Source of the DNA: Microbispora triticiradicis
GTDB taxonomy: Bacteria > Actinomycetota > Actinomycetes > Streptosporangiales > Streptosporangiaceae
Length of the DNA: 57,503 nt
Assembly (NCBI GenBank): GCA_003260025.2
Contig: QFZU02000185.1
Span: 1-57,503, forward strand
Direction: 5' to 3'
In this document: positions 47,607 to 55,467 of the stretch, piece by piece
Layout: each line of letters begins with the position of its first letter
Numbering within the stretch: position 1 is the stretch's first letter
Made by a program: the position numbers and the translations under genes
Notes under the pieces: model-generated
Told to the model about the DNA's origin: nothing
Database searches by the model: none
What the model saw: the letters and a program-made list of their open reading frames with translations, nothing else

Positions 47607-48440
47607 ATGATATACAAATCCGAAGCCGGTCAACGGGAGATCCTCGACCACTACCGGCGGGTGCTGGACGCCTGGCCGGTTCCGGCCGAGCACGTACGGG
47701 TGCCGACTCGCGAGGGCGAGACGTTCGTCCTCGTCTCCGGCCCCCGCGACGCGCCGCCTCTCGTGCTGCTGCACGGCTCGGGCGCCAACGCGTCCATGTG
47801 GCGGGGCGACGTCTCCACCTGGTCCCGCCACTTCCGCACGTACGCCGTGGACCTCGTCGGCGAGCCTGGCCTGAGCGCGCCCTCGCGCCCCGCCCTGGAC
47901 TCCGACGCCGTGGCGCTTTGGCTCGACGACGTGCTGGACGGGCTCGGGATCGCCGGCGCCGCGTTCGTCGCCACCTCCCTCGGCGGCTGGATGGCCCTGG
48001 ACTACGCCGTCCGCCGCCCGGAACGGGTGACCCGCCTGGCCCTGATCTGCCCCGGCGGCGTGGGACGGCAGAAGGTCGGCTGGATCCTCAAGGCCCTGCT
48101 GACCCGCCCGTTCGGGGGTGGCGGGGTGCGCGAGTCGGCGATGGCCGTCGCGGGCCTGGACGGGGAGCGGGACCGGCAGGCGCTCGACGCCGTCGTCCTG
48201 ACGTTCACGCACTTCAACCCGCGCAGGGAGAGGCTTCCGGTGTTCTCCGACGACGCGTTGCGCGGCCTCACCATGCCGGTCCTCGTCATCGCGGGCGACC
48301 GCGACGCGATGATCGACTCCCACCAGACCGCGCGGCGGGTCCGTAAGTCCGTCCCGCACGCGACCGTCCGCCTGCTCCCCCAGGTCGGTCACGCCGTCTT
48401 CGGCCAGGCCGGGCCGATCGCCGAGTTCCTCCGGGCCTGA
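47607..48440 (+). CDS. Alpha/beta-fold hydrolase
   Basis: 277 residues. Oxyanion region PLVLLHGSGANASMW, nucleophile elbow ATSLGGWMALDYAV (Ser in SLGG), acid in VIAGDRDAMIDS and catalytic His in VGHAVFG are all visible, so it is an active hydrolase of the epoxide-hydrolase/esterase type. Substrate unknown. MIYKSEAGQREILDHY is the typical family start; GTG 47604 and ATG 47586 are in-frame alternatives. The ribosome site GGGGAG is only 2 nt from ATG and lies in an inverted-repeat arm. Confidence 0.9.
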   Translation: MIYKSEAGQREILDHYRRVLDAWPVPAEHVRVPTREGETFVLVSGPRDAPPLVLLHGSGANASMWRGDVSTWSRHFRTYAVDLVGEPGLSAPSRPALDSDAVALWLDDVLDGLGIAGAAFVATSLGGWMALDYAVRRPERVTRLALICPGGVGRQKVGWILKALLTRPFGGGGVRESAMAVAGLDGERDRQALDAVVLTFTHFNPRRERLPVFSDDALRGLTMPVLVIAGDRDAMIDSHQTARRVRKSVPHATVRLLPQVGHAVFGQAGPIAEFLRA

Positions 48441-48442
48441 CA

Positions 48443-48475
48443 CCGGCCCTGGTGGAGCGGCTCCACCGGGGCCGG
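48443..48475. terminator. Bidirectional terminator between hydrolase and glycosylase genes
   Basis: CCGGCCC-t-GGTGGAG (48443-48457) pairs with CTCCACC-g-GGGCCGG (48461-48475) around cgg. It lies 3 nt after the hydrolase stop and 15 nt from the convergent glycosylase stop. Confidence 0.85.
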
Positions 48476-48489
48476 CCCTCCTCGCGGGC

Positions 48490-49368
48490 CTACTTCAGCA
48501 GGCGCGACAGCCGCCGGTCGGCCAGCGGCTTGCCGCCCGTCTGGCAGGTCGGGCAGTACTGCAGCGACGAGTCGGCGAACGCCACCTCCCTGATCGTGTC
48601 GCCGCACACCTCGCAGGGCTCGCCGGTGCGGCCGTGCACGCGCAGGCCCGACTTCTTCTCGGACTTGAGGTCCTTGGCCGCCAGGCCGCGGGCCCGCTCG
48701 ACCGCGTCCCGCAGCGTGCTCACGATCGCGTCGTGCAGGTCGGCGATCTGGCCGTCGGTCAGCGTCCCGGCGACCTTGAACGGGGACATCCGCGCGACGT
48801 GCAGCACCTCGTCGGAGTACGCGTTGCCGATGCCCGCGATCACCTTCTGGTCGCGCAGCAGTCCCTTGATCTGGGCCCGGCTCCCGCCGACGATCGTCTT
48901 GAGCAGGTCGGGCGTGAACTCCTCGGCGAGCGGGTCGGGCCCGAGCCCGGCCACCCCGGGGACGTCGCGGGGGTCCCGCACCACGTACACGGCAAGGCGC
49001 TTCTGCGTGCCCGCCTCGGTCAGCTCGAACCCGGGGGCGCGGCCGTCCTCGCCGGGCGACAGCCGTACCCGGACCGCGAGCGGGCCCTTCCCCGGCCGCA
49101 CCGGTCTCGCGCCCGTGAGGTCGTCGCGCCAGCGAAGCCAGCCGCCGCGGGCGAGGTGGGTGACGAGGTGCAGGCCGTCACAGTCGAGGTCCAGGAACTT
49201 GCCGTGCCTGGCCACGGCGGTGATCGGCAGTCCGCCGAGCGAGGTGACGGGCGGGTCGACGGTCTTGAGCGCCTGGAAGGCGGTCACGTCGACCCCGATG
49301 ATCGCGTGGCCGACGGCGTGCTCGCGGAGGAACCCGGCGAGCGCCTCGACCTCGGGCAGCTCCGGCAT
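48490..49368 (-). CDS. Fpg/Nei-family DNA glycosylase / AP lyase
   Basis: 292 residues. The N-terminus MPELPEVEALAGFL carries the catalytic Pro2-Glu3; the helix-two-turn-helix GLLRDQKVIAGIGNAYSDEV and the zinc finger CEVCGDTIREVAFADSSLQY with CPTCQ are complete. It excises oxidised bases. The finger variant with TGGKPLADRR at the end is like the Nei2-type proteins of actinobacteria. TAGTGT ends 6 nt before ATG 49368 with no ribosome site, so it is probably leaderless. Confidence 0.93.
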   Translation of the reverse strand: MPELPEVEALAGFLREHAVGHAIIGVDVTAFQALKTVDPPVTSLGGLPITAVARHGKFLDLDCDGLHLVTHLARGGWLRWRDDLTGARPVRPGKGPLAVRVRLSPGEDGRAPGFELTEAGTQKRLAVYVVRDPRDVPGVAGLGPDPLAEEFTPDLLKTIVGGSRAQIKGLLRDQKVIAGIGNAYSDEVLHVARMSPFKVAGTLTDGQIADLHDAIVSTLRDAVERARGLAAKDLKSEKKSGLRVHGRTGEPCEVCGDTIREVAFADSSLQYCPTCQTGGKPLADRRLSRLLK

Positions 49369-49390
49369 GTCCCCACACTAATCGCAGCCG

Positions 49391-49996
49391 TCAGGGCACG
49401 TCCCAGAACGCGAGCTCGTGCTCCATCCCGCGTACGAACAGCTCCCGGGCGCGTGCCGGGTCCGGGGCCGCCTCGTCGATCATCTCGCCGATCCGGGCGG
49501 CGAGCGCGGCGAAGCCGGGGTCGGCGTAGGTGTCCACCCATGCCCGGTAACGCGGCTCGGCGGGCGGGTCCTCGGCGAGCAGCCGCCCGAGCGTCGAGTA
49601 GCCCCACATACAGGGGTAGAGCGCCGCCAGCCCCTCGCCGTAGCCGGCCGCCGCCTCCAGCAGGAACGACGTGTACGCCGCGCAGGCCGGGCCCTTCACC
49701 GCGCCGTCCAGGTCGGCGCCGAAGCCCGCGGCCAGCGACCGGTGCAGGTCGAGCTCCTCGTGCCAGGTCGCGTGGGCCAGGTCGACCAGGTCGCCGAGGT
49801 GGCCGTCCGGCGCCTGCCAGGCCAGCCGGGAGAACACCCTGACGTAGTCGAGCAGGAACAGGTAGTCCTGTTCCAGCCACGACCGGAAGACCGGCTCGGG
49901 CAGGTCTCCCGCCGCGATGCCGCGTACGGTCGGGTGGGCGAGCTGGGCGTCGAGCATCGGCCGTCCGATGGCGTGCAGGTCCGCTGATATCCCCAT
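49391..49996 (-). CDS. tenA: TenA-family aminopyrimidine aminohydrolase (thiaminase II)
   Basis: 201 residues, all-helical. Family features: FRSWLEQDYLFLLDYVRVFS, KGPACAAYTSFLLEAAAGYG, LYPCMWGYSTLG (candidate catalytic Cys) and VDTYADPGFAALAARI, ending ELAFWDVP. It hydrolyses aminomethylpyrimidine or thiamine breakdown products to HMP. It fits the cytX permease at 44014 as a salvage route, though it has no TPP riboswitch of its own. It diverges from the GPP34 gene with only 43 bp between the starts. Confidence 0.9.
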   Translation of the reverse strand: MGISADLHAIGRPMLDAQLAHPTVRGIAAGDLPEPVFRSWLEQDYLFLLDYVRVFSRLAWQAPDGHLGDLVDLAHATWHEELDLHRSLAAGFGADLDGAVKGPACAAYTSFLLEAAAGYGEGLAALYPCMWGYSTLGRLLAEDPPAEPRYRAWVDTYADPGFAALAARIGEMIDEAAPDPARARELFVRGMEHELAFWDVP

Positions 49997-50039
49997 AAGT
50001 ACTCATTTTCGCGGTAAGGGAAGAGTTAGGCTCGATGCC

Positions 50040-50696
50040 GTGACTCTGACGATCGCCGAGGAAGTGCTGCTGCTGGCCTACCGGGAGGACACCGGGAAGC
50101 CGGTCATCGGGTCCGTGGAGCTCGACGCCGCCCTGGCGGGAGCCGTGGTCGCCGAACTCGCCGTGACCGGGCGCGTCGATTTCGACGACAAGAAGCTGGT
50201 GGTCACGGACAACGCGTCGCTGGGGGACGAGGAGCTGGACCAGGCGCTGGCCCGGATCTCCGGTGAGTCCCGGCGGCACAAGGCGGACTGGTGGGTGGGC
50301 AAGCTCCGCATGGGCGGGCTGCGCAAGCGGCTGCTGACCCGACTCGCCGTACGCGGCGTGCTGAGCGAGCAGAAAGGCAAGATCCTCGGGATCTTCCCCA
50401 CCACCCGTTATCCGGAGCTCGATCCGAGCCATGAGCAGGCGGTGCGGGACCGCGTCCGGAACGTGCTGGCCGGGGCCCAGCCCGACGAGCGGACCGCGGC
50501 GCTGATCGCGGTCGTCCACGCGGCGAAGCTCGACCGCGAGGCGTTCCCGGACGCGCCGAAGGGCCGCGTCAAGGAGATCGCCCAGGGCGAGTGGGCCGGC
50601 GAGGCCGTACGCAAGACGATCGCGTCCGTGCACGCGGCCGTCCTGGCGGCCACGACCGCGGCGACCACCGCCGCGACCACCGCGTCCATCAACTGA
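50040..50696 (+). CDS. GPP34 (GOLPH3-like) family protein
   Basis: 218 residues. The start LTIAEEVLLLAYREDTGKP, ALAGAVVAELAVTGRV, RHKADWWVGKLRMGGLRKRL and GVLSEQKGKILGIFPTTRYP match the bacterial GPP34 fold, related to the eukaryotic Golgi phosphoinositide-binding GOLPH3. The last residues are Ala/Thr repeats (AATTAATTAATTASIN). The bacterial role is unknown. TAGGCT (50027-50032) ends 7 nt before GTG 50040 and no ribosome site is present, so it is probably leaderless. Confidence 0.9.
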   Translation: MTLTIAEEVLLLAYREDTGKPVIGSVELDAALAGAVVAELAVTGRVDFDDKKLVVTDNASLGDEELDQALARISGESRRHKADWWVGKLRMGGLRKRLLTRLAVRGVLSEQKGKILGIFPTTRYPELDPSHEQAVRDRVRNVLAGAQPDERTAALIAVVHAAKLDREAFPDAPKGRVKEIAQGEWAGEAVRKTIASVHAAVLAATTAATTAATTASIN

Positions 50697-50827
50697 CCCT
50701 CCGCTCGGGCCTCAGTCGGCACCCGGCCGGGTGCCGGCGGGGTCGGCCGCGCCTCGGCCGAGCCGCGCCGGGTCTCCACCGCGCCCTCGCCAAGCCTCCC
50801 CCGAGCCTCCGCTGGGCCGCGCCGGAA

Positions 50828-50850
50828 CCGGCGCCGAGGAACGGCGCCGG
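50828..50850. terminator. Bidirectional terminator between GPP34 and LCP genes
   Basis: CCGGCGCCG (50828-50836) pairs with CGGCGCCGG (50842-50850) around aggaa, between the convergent stop codons at 50696 and 50873. Confidence 0.7.
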
Positions 50851-50872
50851 GGACGGCGCGGCGGCCGCGGCG

Positions 50873-52144
50873 TCACTTCGTGATGACGTCCTTGGGGACC
50901 TGCTTGTCGGCGGCGAGCGCCTCGAACAGGCGCAGCGCCTTCTGCGTGTCCCACTTCACGACGGCCTGACCGCCGATGGTCGGCAGCGAGCCGATCGGGA
51001 CAGCCGTCGTGACGGGTCCGCCGCGCATGGCGAGGCCCACCGACAGCAGGTCGAACAGGCCGGTGCCGGGGTCGACGGCGACCGAGTCGGCCGCGTTCAG
51101 CGCCAGCGGCACCGAGGTGAAGGGGTTGAGCAGCGTGCCGGGGCTCGCCGCCTTCTGGACCACCGCGGAGAAGAACTCCCGCTGCCGCTGGGTGCGGTCG
51201 AAGTCGGGGATGGCGCCGGTCTTCCTGGTGCGCACGTAGCCGAGCGCGGTGCCGCCGTCCATGTCCTGGCAGCCCTTCTTGAGGTTGATCCCGGCCTTGT
51301 GGTCGTTGATGTCCTGCTTCACGCAGATGTTGACCCCGCCGATCGCGTCGACGATGCCCACGAACCCGCCGAAGCCGATCTCCATGTAGTGGTCGATCCG
51401 GATGCCGGTCACCCGCTCGACCGTCCTGGTCAGCAGCTTCGGCCCGCCGAAGGCGTAGGCCGCGTTCAGCTTGCCGCTGCCGTGCCCCTCGATGGGGACG
51501 TACGAGTCGCGGGGGAGGCTGACCAGCGTCGGCCGGCCGTCCTCCGGGATGTGGAGCAGCATCATCGTGTCGGTGCGCTTGCCGACCGCCTTGCCGGTGG
51601 CCAGCTTCCTGCGCTGCGCGGCCGTGAGGCCCGCCCGGCTGTCGGAGCCGACCAGCAGCCAGTCCTCGCCCGGCGTCTCGGCGGACCGCCCGTCGTAGTC
51701 GGTCATCGCCTCGACCGAGTGGAGCCTGGCACTGATCAGGAAATACCCGGCGACGGCGGCGACCAGCAGGAGCACCAGCAGCACCACGACGATCCGGACG
51801 ACGGTCCTGCCGGTCACCCGGGGACCACGCCTGCCGCCGGACCCACCGCCACGCCCGCCACCGGACCCGCCCCCGGACCCGCCGCCGTCCCTGTGCGGGG
51901 CGTCCTCCGGGCCCCTGGGCGTCCGCCCGCTCCCCCCGATCGGGCGGACCGGCTCGCTGCCCGAGCGCGGCTTGCCGTACACCTTGGAACGGGCGCGGGG
52001 GACCGTGTCGTCCCTGCCGGACCCCCTCCCGGACGCTCCGCCCGGCCCTTCGGCCCGGTTCCCGGACCCGGGCGCCCCGAGCGGGGCAGCCTGGGGCTCC
52101 GCCGGGCGGCGGATCGCCCGGGTCGCCTCGTTCTCGTCGGCCAC
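50873..52144 (-). CDS. LytR-CpsA-Psr (LCP) family cell-wall glycopolymer ligase
   Basis: 423 residues. A disordered cytoplasmic head (Gly/Arg/Pro-rich, ~110 residues), one helix (VVRIVVVLLVLLLVAAVAGY) and a periplasmic LCP domain with WLLVGSDSRAG, KRTDTMMLLHIPED, PTLVSLPRDSYVPI and ALGYVRTRKTGAIPDFDRTQ and RQREF, the conserved Arg/Asp residues that bind polyprenyl pyrophosphate. It attaches teichoic-acid-like or arabinogalactan-type polymers to peptidoglycan. GTG 52144 follows GGGGATTTC. Confidence 0.93.
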   Translation of the reverse strand: MADENEATRAIRRPAEPQAAPLGAPGSGNRAEGPGGASGRGSGRDDTVPRARSKVYGKPRSGSEPVRPIGGSGRTPRGPEDAPHRDGGGSGGGSGGGRGGGSGGRRGPRVTGRTVVRIVVVLLVLLLVAAVAGYFLISARLHSVEAMTDYDGRSAETPGEDWLLVGSDSRAGLTAAQRRKLATGKAVGKRTDTMMLLHIPEDGRPTLVSLPRDSYVPIEGHGSGKLNAAYAFGGPKLLTRTVERVTGIRIDHYMEIGFGGFVGIVDAIGGVNICVKQDINDHKAGINLKKGCQDMDGGTALGYVRTRKTGAIPDFDRTQRQREFFSAVVQKAASPGTLLNPFTSVPLALNAADSVAVDPGTGLFDLLSVGLAMRGGPVTTAVPIGSLPTIGGQAVVKWDTQKALRLFEALAADKQVPKDVITK

Positions 52145-52355
52145 GTGAAATCCCCAGCCCCTCAGCGTCCTGACCACCGCTTTGACCTCACCGGCGGAAC
52201 TCTTTGCCGATGGGCCCCCTCCTTCACGGTACTCAGGCGGCTTCTAAGCAGCCAGTAAACGCCGCCGGGAAACACAGGAGAGATTCCAGCCGTTACGGTG
52301 GTATACGAACCACGCGAAAGGATCGACGTGTCCGTTCCGGACCCCTGGAGTACCG

Positions 52356-52375
52356 GCCCGTGCCTCGGCACGGGC
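52356..52375. promoter_or_regulatory. Hairpin upstream of the CNNM gene pair
   Basis: GCCCGTGCC pairs with GGCACGGGC around 2 central bases, 26 nt before ATG 52402. As the LCP gene runs the other way, this is a hairpin in the leader of the CNNM mRNA, possibly a regulatory element. Confidence 0.45.
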
Positions 52376-52401
52376 TCTCATGATCATACGGCGGCCGCCC
52401 G

Positions 52402-53847
52402 ATGAGCGCCGCCCTCGGTCTTCTTGCCGTTCTCGTCCTGACCCTCGCCACCGGGTTCTTCGTCGCGCAGGAGTTCGCCTTCGTCGCCGCCGACCGCGGC
52501 GCGCTGCGCGAACAGGCGGCGGCCGGCGACGACGCCGCCCGCCGCGCCCTCGACGTCACCGGACGGCTGTCGTTCATGCTCTCCGGCGCGCAGCTGGGGA
52601 TCACCGTCACCACCCTGCTGGTGGGCTTCATCGCCCAGCCCGCGACGTCGGGCGTGCTGCGCGGCCCCCTGGAGGCGGCCGGGCTGCCCGGCGCGGCCGT
52701 GCCCGGCGTCGCCGTGGCGCTCGGCGTCGTGATCGCCACCGTCGTCCAGATGATCATCGGCGAGCTCGCCCCCAAGAACCTCGGCATCGCGCGGCCCGAG
52801 GAGGTCGCCAAGGCCCTCGGCCGGCCGACGGAGATCTACCTGGCGGTCGCCGGGCCCGTCATCCGGCTGTTCGACACGGCGGCGACCAGACTGGTCCGCC
52901 TGTTCGGCATCGAGCCGGTGGAGGAGCTCGAACACGGCGCGACCCCCGAGGAGCTGTCGCGCATCGTGTCGGAGTCCGCCGCCTCCGGGGAGCTGCCGCC
53001 CCGGCTGGCCGAGACGCTGGAGCGGGCGCTGGAGTTCGGCGACCGCACCGCGGAGGACGTGATGGTCCCCCGCCCGCGCGTGGTCTCGCTGCGCGCCGAG
53101 TGGCCGGTGTCCGACCTTCTCGACGCCCTGCGCACCCAGGGTCACTCCCGTTACCCCGTCCTCGGCACCGACGCCGACGACGTCGTCGGCGTGACCGGGC
53201 TGACCGAGTATCTGAAGGCCGGATCCCCGGCCGACGGGCTCGTCGGCGGCATCACCCGCGCGCCGGTCCTCGTCCCCGCGACGCTGCCGCTGCCCGAGCT
53301 GCTGCGCCGGATCACCTCCGCCGGCGAGACGTTCGCCTGTGTGATCGACGAGTACGGCGGGCTCGCCGGCGTGGTCACGATGGAGGACCTCGCCGAGGAG
53401 CTGGTCGGCGAACTGGTGGACGAGAACGACCCCGAACCCCTCGGCGTCGTGCGGCGCGGCGACCACGTCTGGGACGTGCCGGGCACGCTCCGCCTCGACG
53501 AGGTCGAACGCGCCACCCATGTCCGGCTGCCCGAGAGCGAGGACTACGAGACCGTCGCCGGGCTCGTCCTCGCCGCCCTCGGCCGCATGGCGGAGCCGGG
53601 CGACGAGGTCGTCTCCCCCCTCGTGCCCGAACCGCACCTCTTCGATGACGAGGAGGAGGACACGCGGCACGCCGTGCTCACGGTCCAGAGCGTGCGCCGC
53701 CGGGTCCCCGAGTGGATCCGGCTGTCGACGCAGGCGGGGGAGCGGCGGGAGGCCGAGGACGCCCGCGTGGCGGCTCATGAGCCCTCCGGCGGCGCCTACT
53801 ACGCCCCCGAGCTGTTCTCCGCGTTGTTCCAGGGCAGGCCGGCATGA
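52402..53847 (+). CDS. CNNM/CorC (HlyC-type) membrane transporter with CBS pair
   Basis: 481 residues. DUF21 membrane domain (VAQEFAFVAADRGALREQAA, LGITVTTLLVGFIAQP, MIIGELAPKNLGIARPEE), then two CBS motifs (RTAEDVMVPRPRVV; ACVIDEYGGLAGVVTMEDLA) and a C-terminal CorC_HlyC domain (DHVWDVPGTLRLDEVE). By family, Mg2+ or Co2+ efflux gated by nucleotide binding to the CBS pair. The ATG has no clear ribosome site. Its stop overlaps the next start (ATGA), so the two proteins are made together, probably as a heterodimer. Confidence 0.92.
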   Translation: MSAALGLLAVLVLTLATGFFVAQEFAFVAADRGALREQAAAGDDAARRALDVTGRLSFMLSGAQLGITVTTLLVGFIAQPATSGVLRGPLEAAGLPGAAVPGVAVALGVVIATVVQMIIGELAPKNLGIARPEEVAKALGRPTEIYLAVAGPVIRLFDTAATRLVRLFGIEPVEELEHGATPEELSRIVSESAASGELPPRLAETLERALEFGDRTAEDVMVPRPRVVSLRAEWPVSDLLDALRTQGHSRYPVLGTDADDVVGVTGLTEYLKAGSPADGLVGGITRAPVLVPATLPLPELLRRITSAGETFACVIDEYGGLAGVVTMEDLAEELVGELVDENDPEPLGVVRRGDHVWDVPGTLRLDEVERATHVRLPESEDYETVAGLVLAALGRMAEPGDEVVSPLVPEPHLFDDEEEDTRHAVLTVQSVRRRVPEWIRLSTQAGERREAEDARVAAHEPSGGAYYAPELFSALFQGRPA

Positions 53848-54848
53848 GTTCGCTGACCGGAGTCCTGCTCGGCATCGTCCTGCTCGCCGCCAACGGCGTC
53901 TTCGTGGCGGCCGAGTTCGCCCTGGTGTCCGCCCGCAGGCACCGGCTGGAGGAGATCGCCGCCGGCGGCGGCCGGCTGGCCAAGATCACGGCTCGGGCGG
54001 CGGTGCGCGGCGGGCGCGAGCTGTCGCTCATGCTCGCCGGGGCGCAGCTCGGCATCACCCTGAGCTCGCTGGGCCTCGGCATGGTCGCGGAGCCCTCCAT
54101 CGAGCACCTGCTGGAGCCGGTGCTCGCGCTGCTGCCGGAGTCGCTGCGCACGCCGGCCGCGTACGTCGTGGCGCTCGCCCTGGTGACGTTCCTGCACATG
54201 GTCGTGGGCGAGATGGCGCCCAAGTCGCTGGCGCTCACCCACCCCGAGCGCGCCGCGATGGGGCTGGCGCTGCCGTTCCGCGGCTTCGCCTGGATCGTCC
54301 GCCCGGTCCTGGCCACGCTGAACGCGGTGACCAACGGCATCCTGCGGCTGCTCGGCGTGCACGCGCGCGACGAGCTCGCCACCACCCGGACGCCCGGGCA
54401 GCTCGCCATGCTGGTCGCCGAGTCGGGCCGGATGGGCATGCTCGACCGCGACGAGCACGACCTGCTCACCCGCGCGCTGCGGGTCCACTCCCAGCCGGTG
54501 GAGCGCCTCATGGTGCCCGTGAGCGAGGCGCCGTCGGTGCCCGCCGGGGCCGACGCCCAGCTCGTACGGCGGACGGCGGCGCGGGTCGGGAGCCTGCGCA
54601 TGCTGGTGGTCACCCCCGACGACGTGGTCGGGGTGTGCCACGTCCGCGACGCCGTCGTGTGGCCCGATCACCGGGCCGGTGAGCTGGCGACCCCGGTCCC
54701 CCGCATGGCGAAGGGCACCACGATCTCCGACGCCGTGACCCTGCTCCAGGAGGCCCACGCCCAGCTCGGGCTGGTCACGGACGCGGGCGGCGCCCCCGTC
54801 GGTGTGATCGATCTCACTACCCTGCTGGGCGAGCTGCTGGTGGCCTGA
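53844..54848 (+). CDS. Second CNNM-family protein, lacks CorC_HlyC domain
   Basis: 334 residues. DUF21 domain (FVAAEFALVSARRHRLEEIA, AQLGITLSSLGLGMVAEPS, MVVGEMAPKSLALTHPERAA) and a CBS pair (HSQPVERLMVPVSEAPSVPA; AQLGLVTDAGGAPVGVIDLT), shorter than the first protein because the C-terminal domain is missing. The pair of a long and a short CNNM gene is common in actinobacteria. Confidence 0.9.
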   Translation: MSSLTGVLLGIVLLAANGVFVAAEFALVSARRHRLEEIAAGGGRLAKITARAAVRGGRELSLMLAGAQLGITLSSLGLGMVAEPSIEHLLEPVLALLPESLRTPAAYVVALALVTFLHMVVGEMAPKSLALTHPERAAMGLALPFRGFAWIVRPVLATLNAVTNGILRLLGVHARDELATTRTPGQLAMLVAESGRMGMLDRDEHDLLTRALRVHSQPVERLMVPVSEAPSVPAGADAQLVRRTAARVGSLRMLVVTPDDVVGVCHVRDAVVWPDHRAGELATPVPRMAKGTTISDAVTLLQEAHAQLGLVTDAGGAPVGVIDLTTLLGELLVA

Positions 54849-54920
54849 CCCGCCGGACTCGCAAGCGCGCGGAAAGTGGTTTGAAAGCCGGTCTCCGGAG
54901 AATGTGCAGTGCGCGATCGA

Positions 54921-54941
54921 GGGGCCCGATCATCGGGCCCC
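54921..54941 (+). terminator. Terminator after the CNNM pair
   Basis: A perfect 10-bp stem, GGGGCCCGAT (54921-54930) with ATCGGGCCCC (54932-54941) and a single central C, 72 nt after the stop codon. Confidence 0.7.
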
Positions 54942-55048
54942 CGGCGCGTCACGACCTGTGGACCGGGGCCCGACGCCGTACGGGCCGGAAGGAGATGCCC
55001 GACGTGTGTTCACTCCCGACCACGTGGGGCCAGGGCTCTTCCAAGCGA

Positions 55049-55117
55049 GGGGTCGTCCCCCTGGGTGGCGCAAAGAGAAAGCCTCGCCGGGAGGAGGCTC
55101 TGCTTCCGACCGTGCGA
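55049..55117. repeat. 69-bp direct repeat, copy 1
   Basis: About 90 percent identical to 55145-55213, with a 96-bp period. Starts with the small hairpin GGGG-TCGT-CCCC and ends with a GGAGGC-tct-GCTTCC stem near the shared end CCGACCGTGCGA. The minus strand reads a U-rich CTTTCTCTTTG after the stem, like a terminator. Confidence 0.85.
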
Positions 55118-55144
55118 CGCGGCTTGTCCGGCCGGGGGTTCCAG

Positions 55145-55213
55145 GGGGTCGTCCCCCTGGGCGGCACAAAGAGAAAGCCCCGCCGGGAGGAAGCTTTGCT
55201 TCCGACCGTGCGA
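55145..55213. repeat. 69-bp direct repeat, copy 2
   Basis: Second copy, 13 bp beyond the 3' end of tRNA-Leu. Its stem GGAAGC-ttt-GCTTCC (55189-55203) is perfect. In the direction of the tRNA it gives stem plus U-rich tail, so it may be the tRNA terminator. Confidence 0.85.
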
Positions 55214-55226
55214 GGCTGCTTTCTCG

Positions 55227-55309
55227 TGGGCAAGGGGGGAGTTGAACCCCCACGTCCTTTCGGACACACGGACCTGAACCGTGCGCGTCTGCCATTCCGC
55301 CACTTGCCC
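55227..55309 (-). tRNA. tRNA-Leu (anticodon CAG)
   Basis: 83 nt on the minus strand. Acceptor GGGCAAG/CTTGCCC with discriminator A, anticodon stem CACGG/CCGTG around loop TTCAGGT (anticodon CAG), a class II variable arm (TGTCCGAAAGGACG), and T-arm GGGGG-TTCAACT-CCCCC. CCA is not encoded. Confidence 0.95.
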
Positions 55310-55467
55310 TTGCGGTTGGCCCCCATCTCTGGGTGCCTGGAAAGGTTAGCACGTATCCGCCCGTGCTACCGAACCCGGATACGATCCTCATCAACGACGA
55401 TGCGATGGAGCTCAGCGAAGCACCGGAGCGGTCGCGACCATAGACGCGAGTGGAAGGGAGGTATCCG

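Noticed and set aside
52138..52151. Second parS-like site (CCACGTGAAATC)
   Set aside because: Only the right half matches the consensus; the left half has several mismatches and it lies at the start of the LCP gene.
55049..55213. CRISPR array or coding repeat
   Set aside because: Only two copies of 69 bp, with stem-loops and no spacer of defined length; translated frames are broken or resemble tRNA-flank artefacts.
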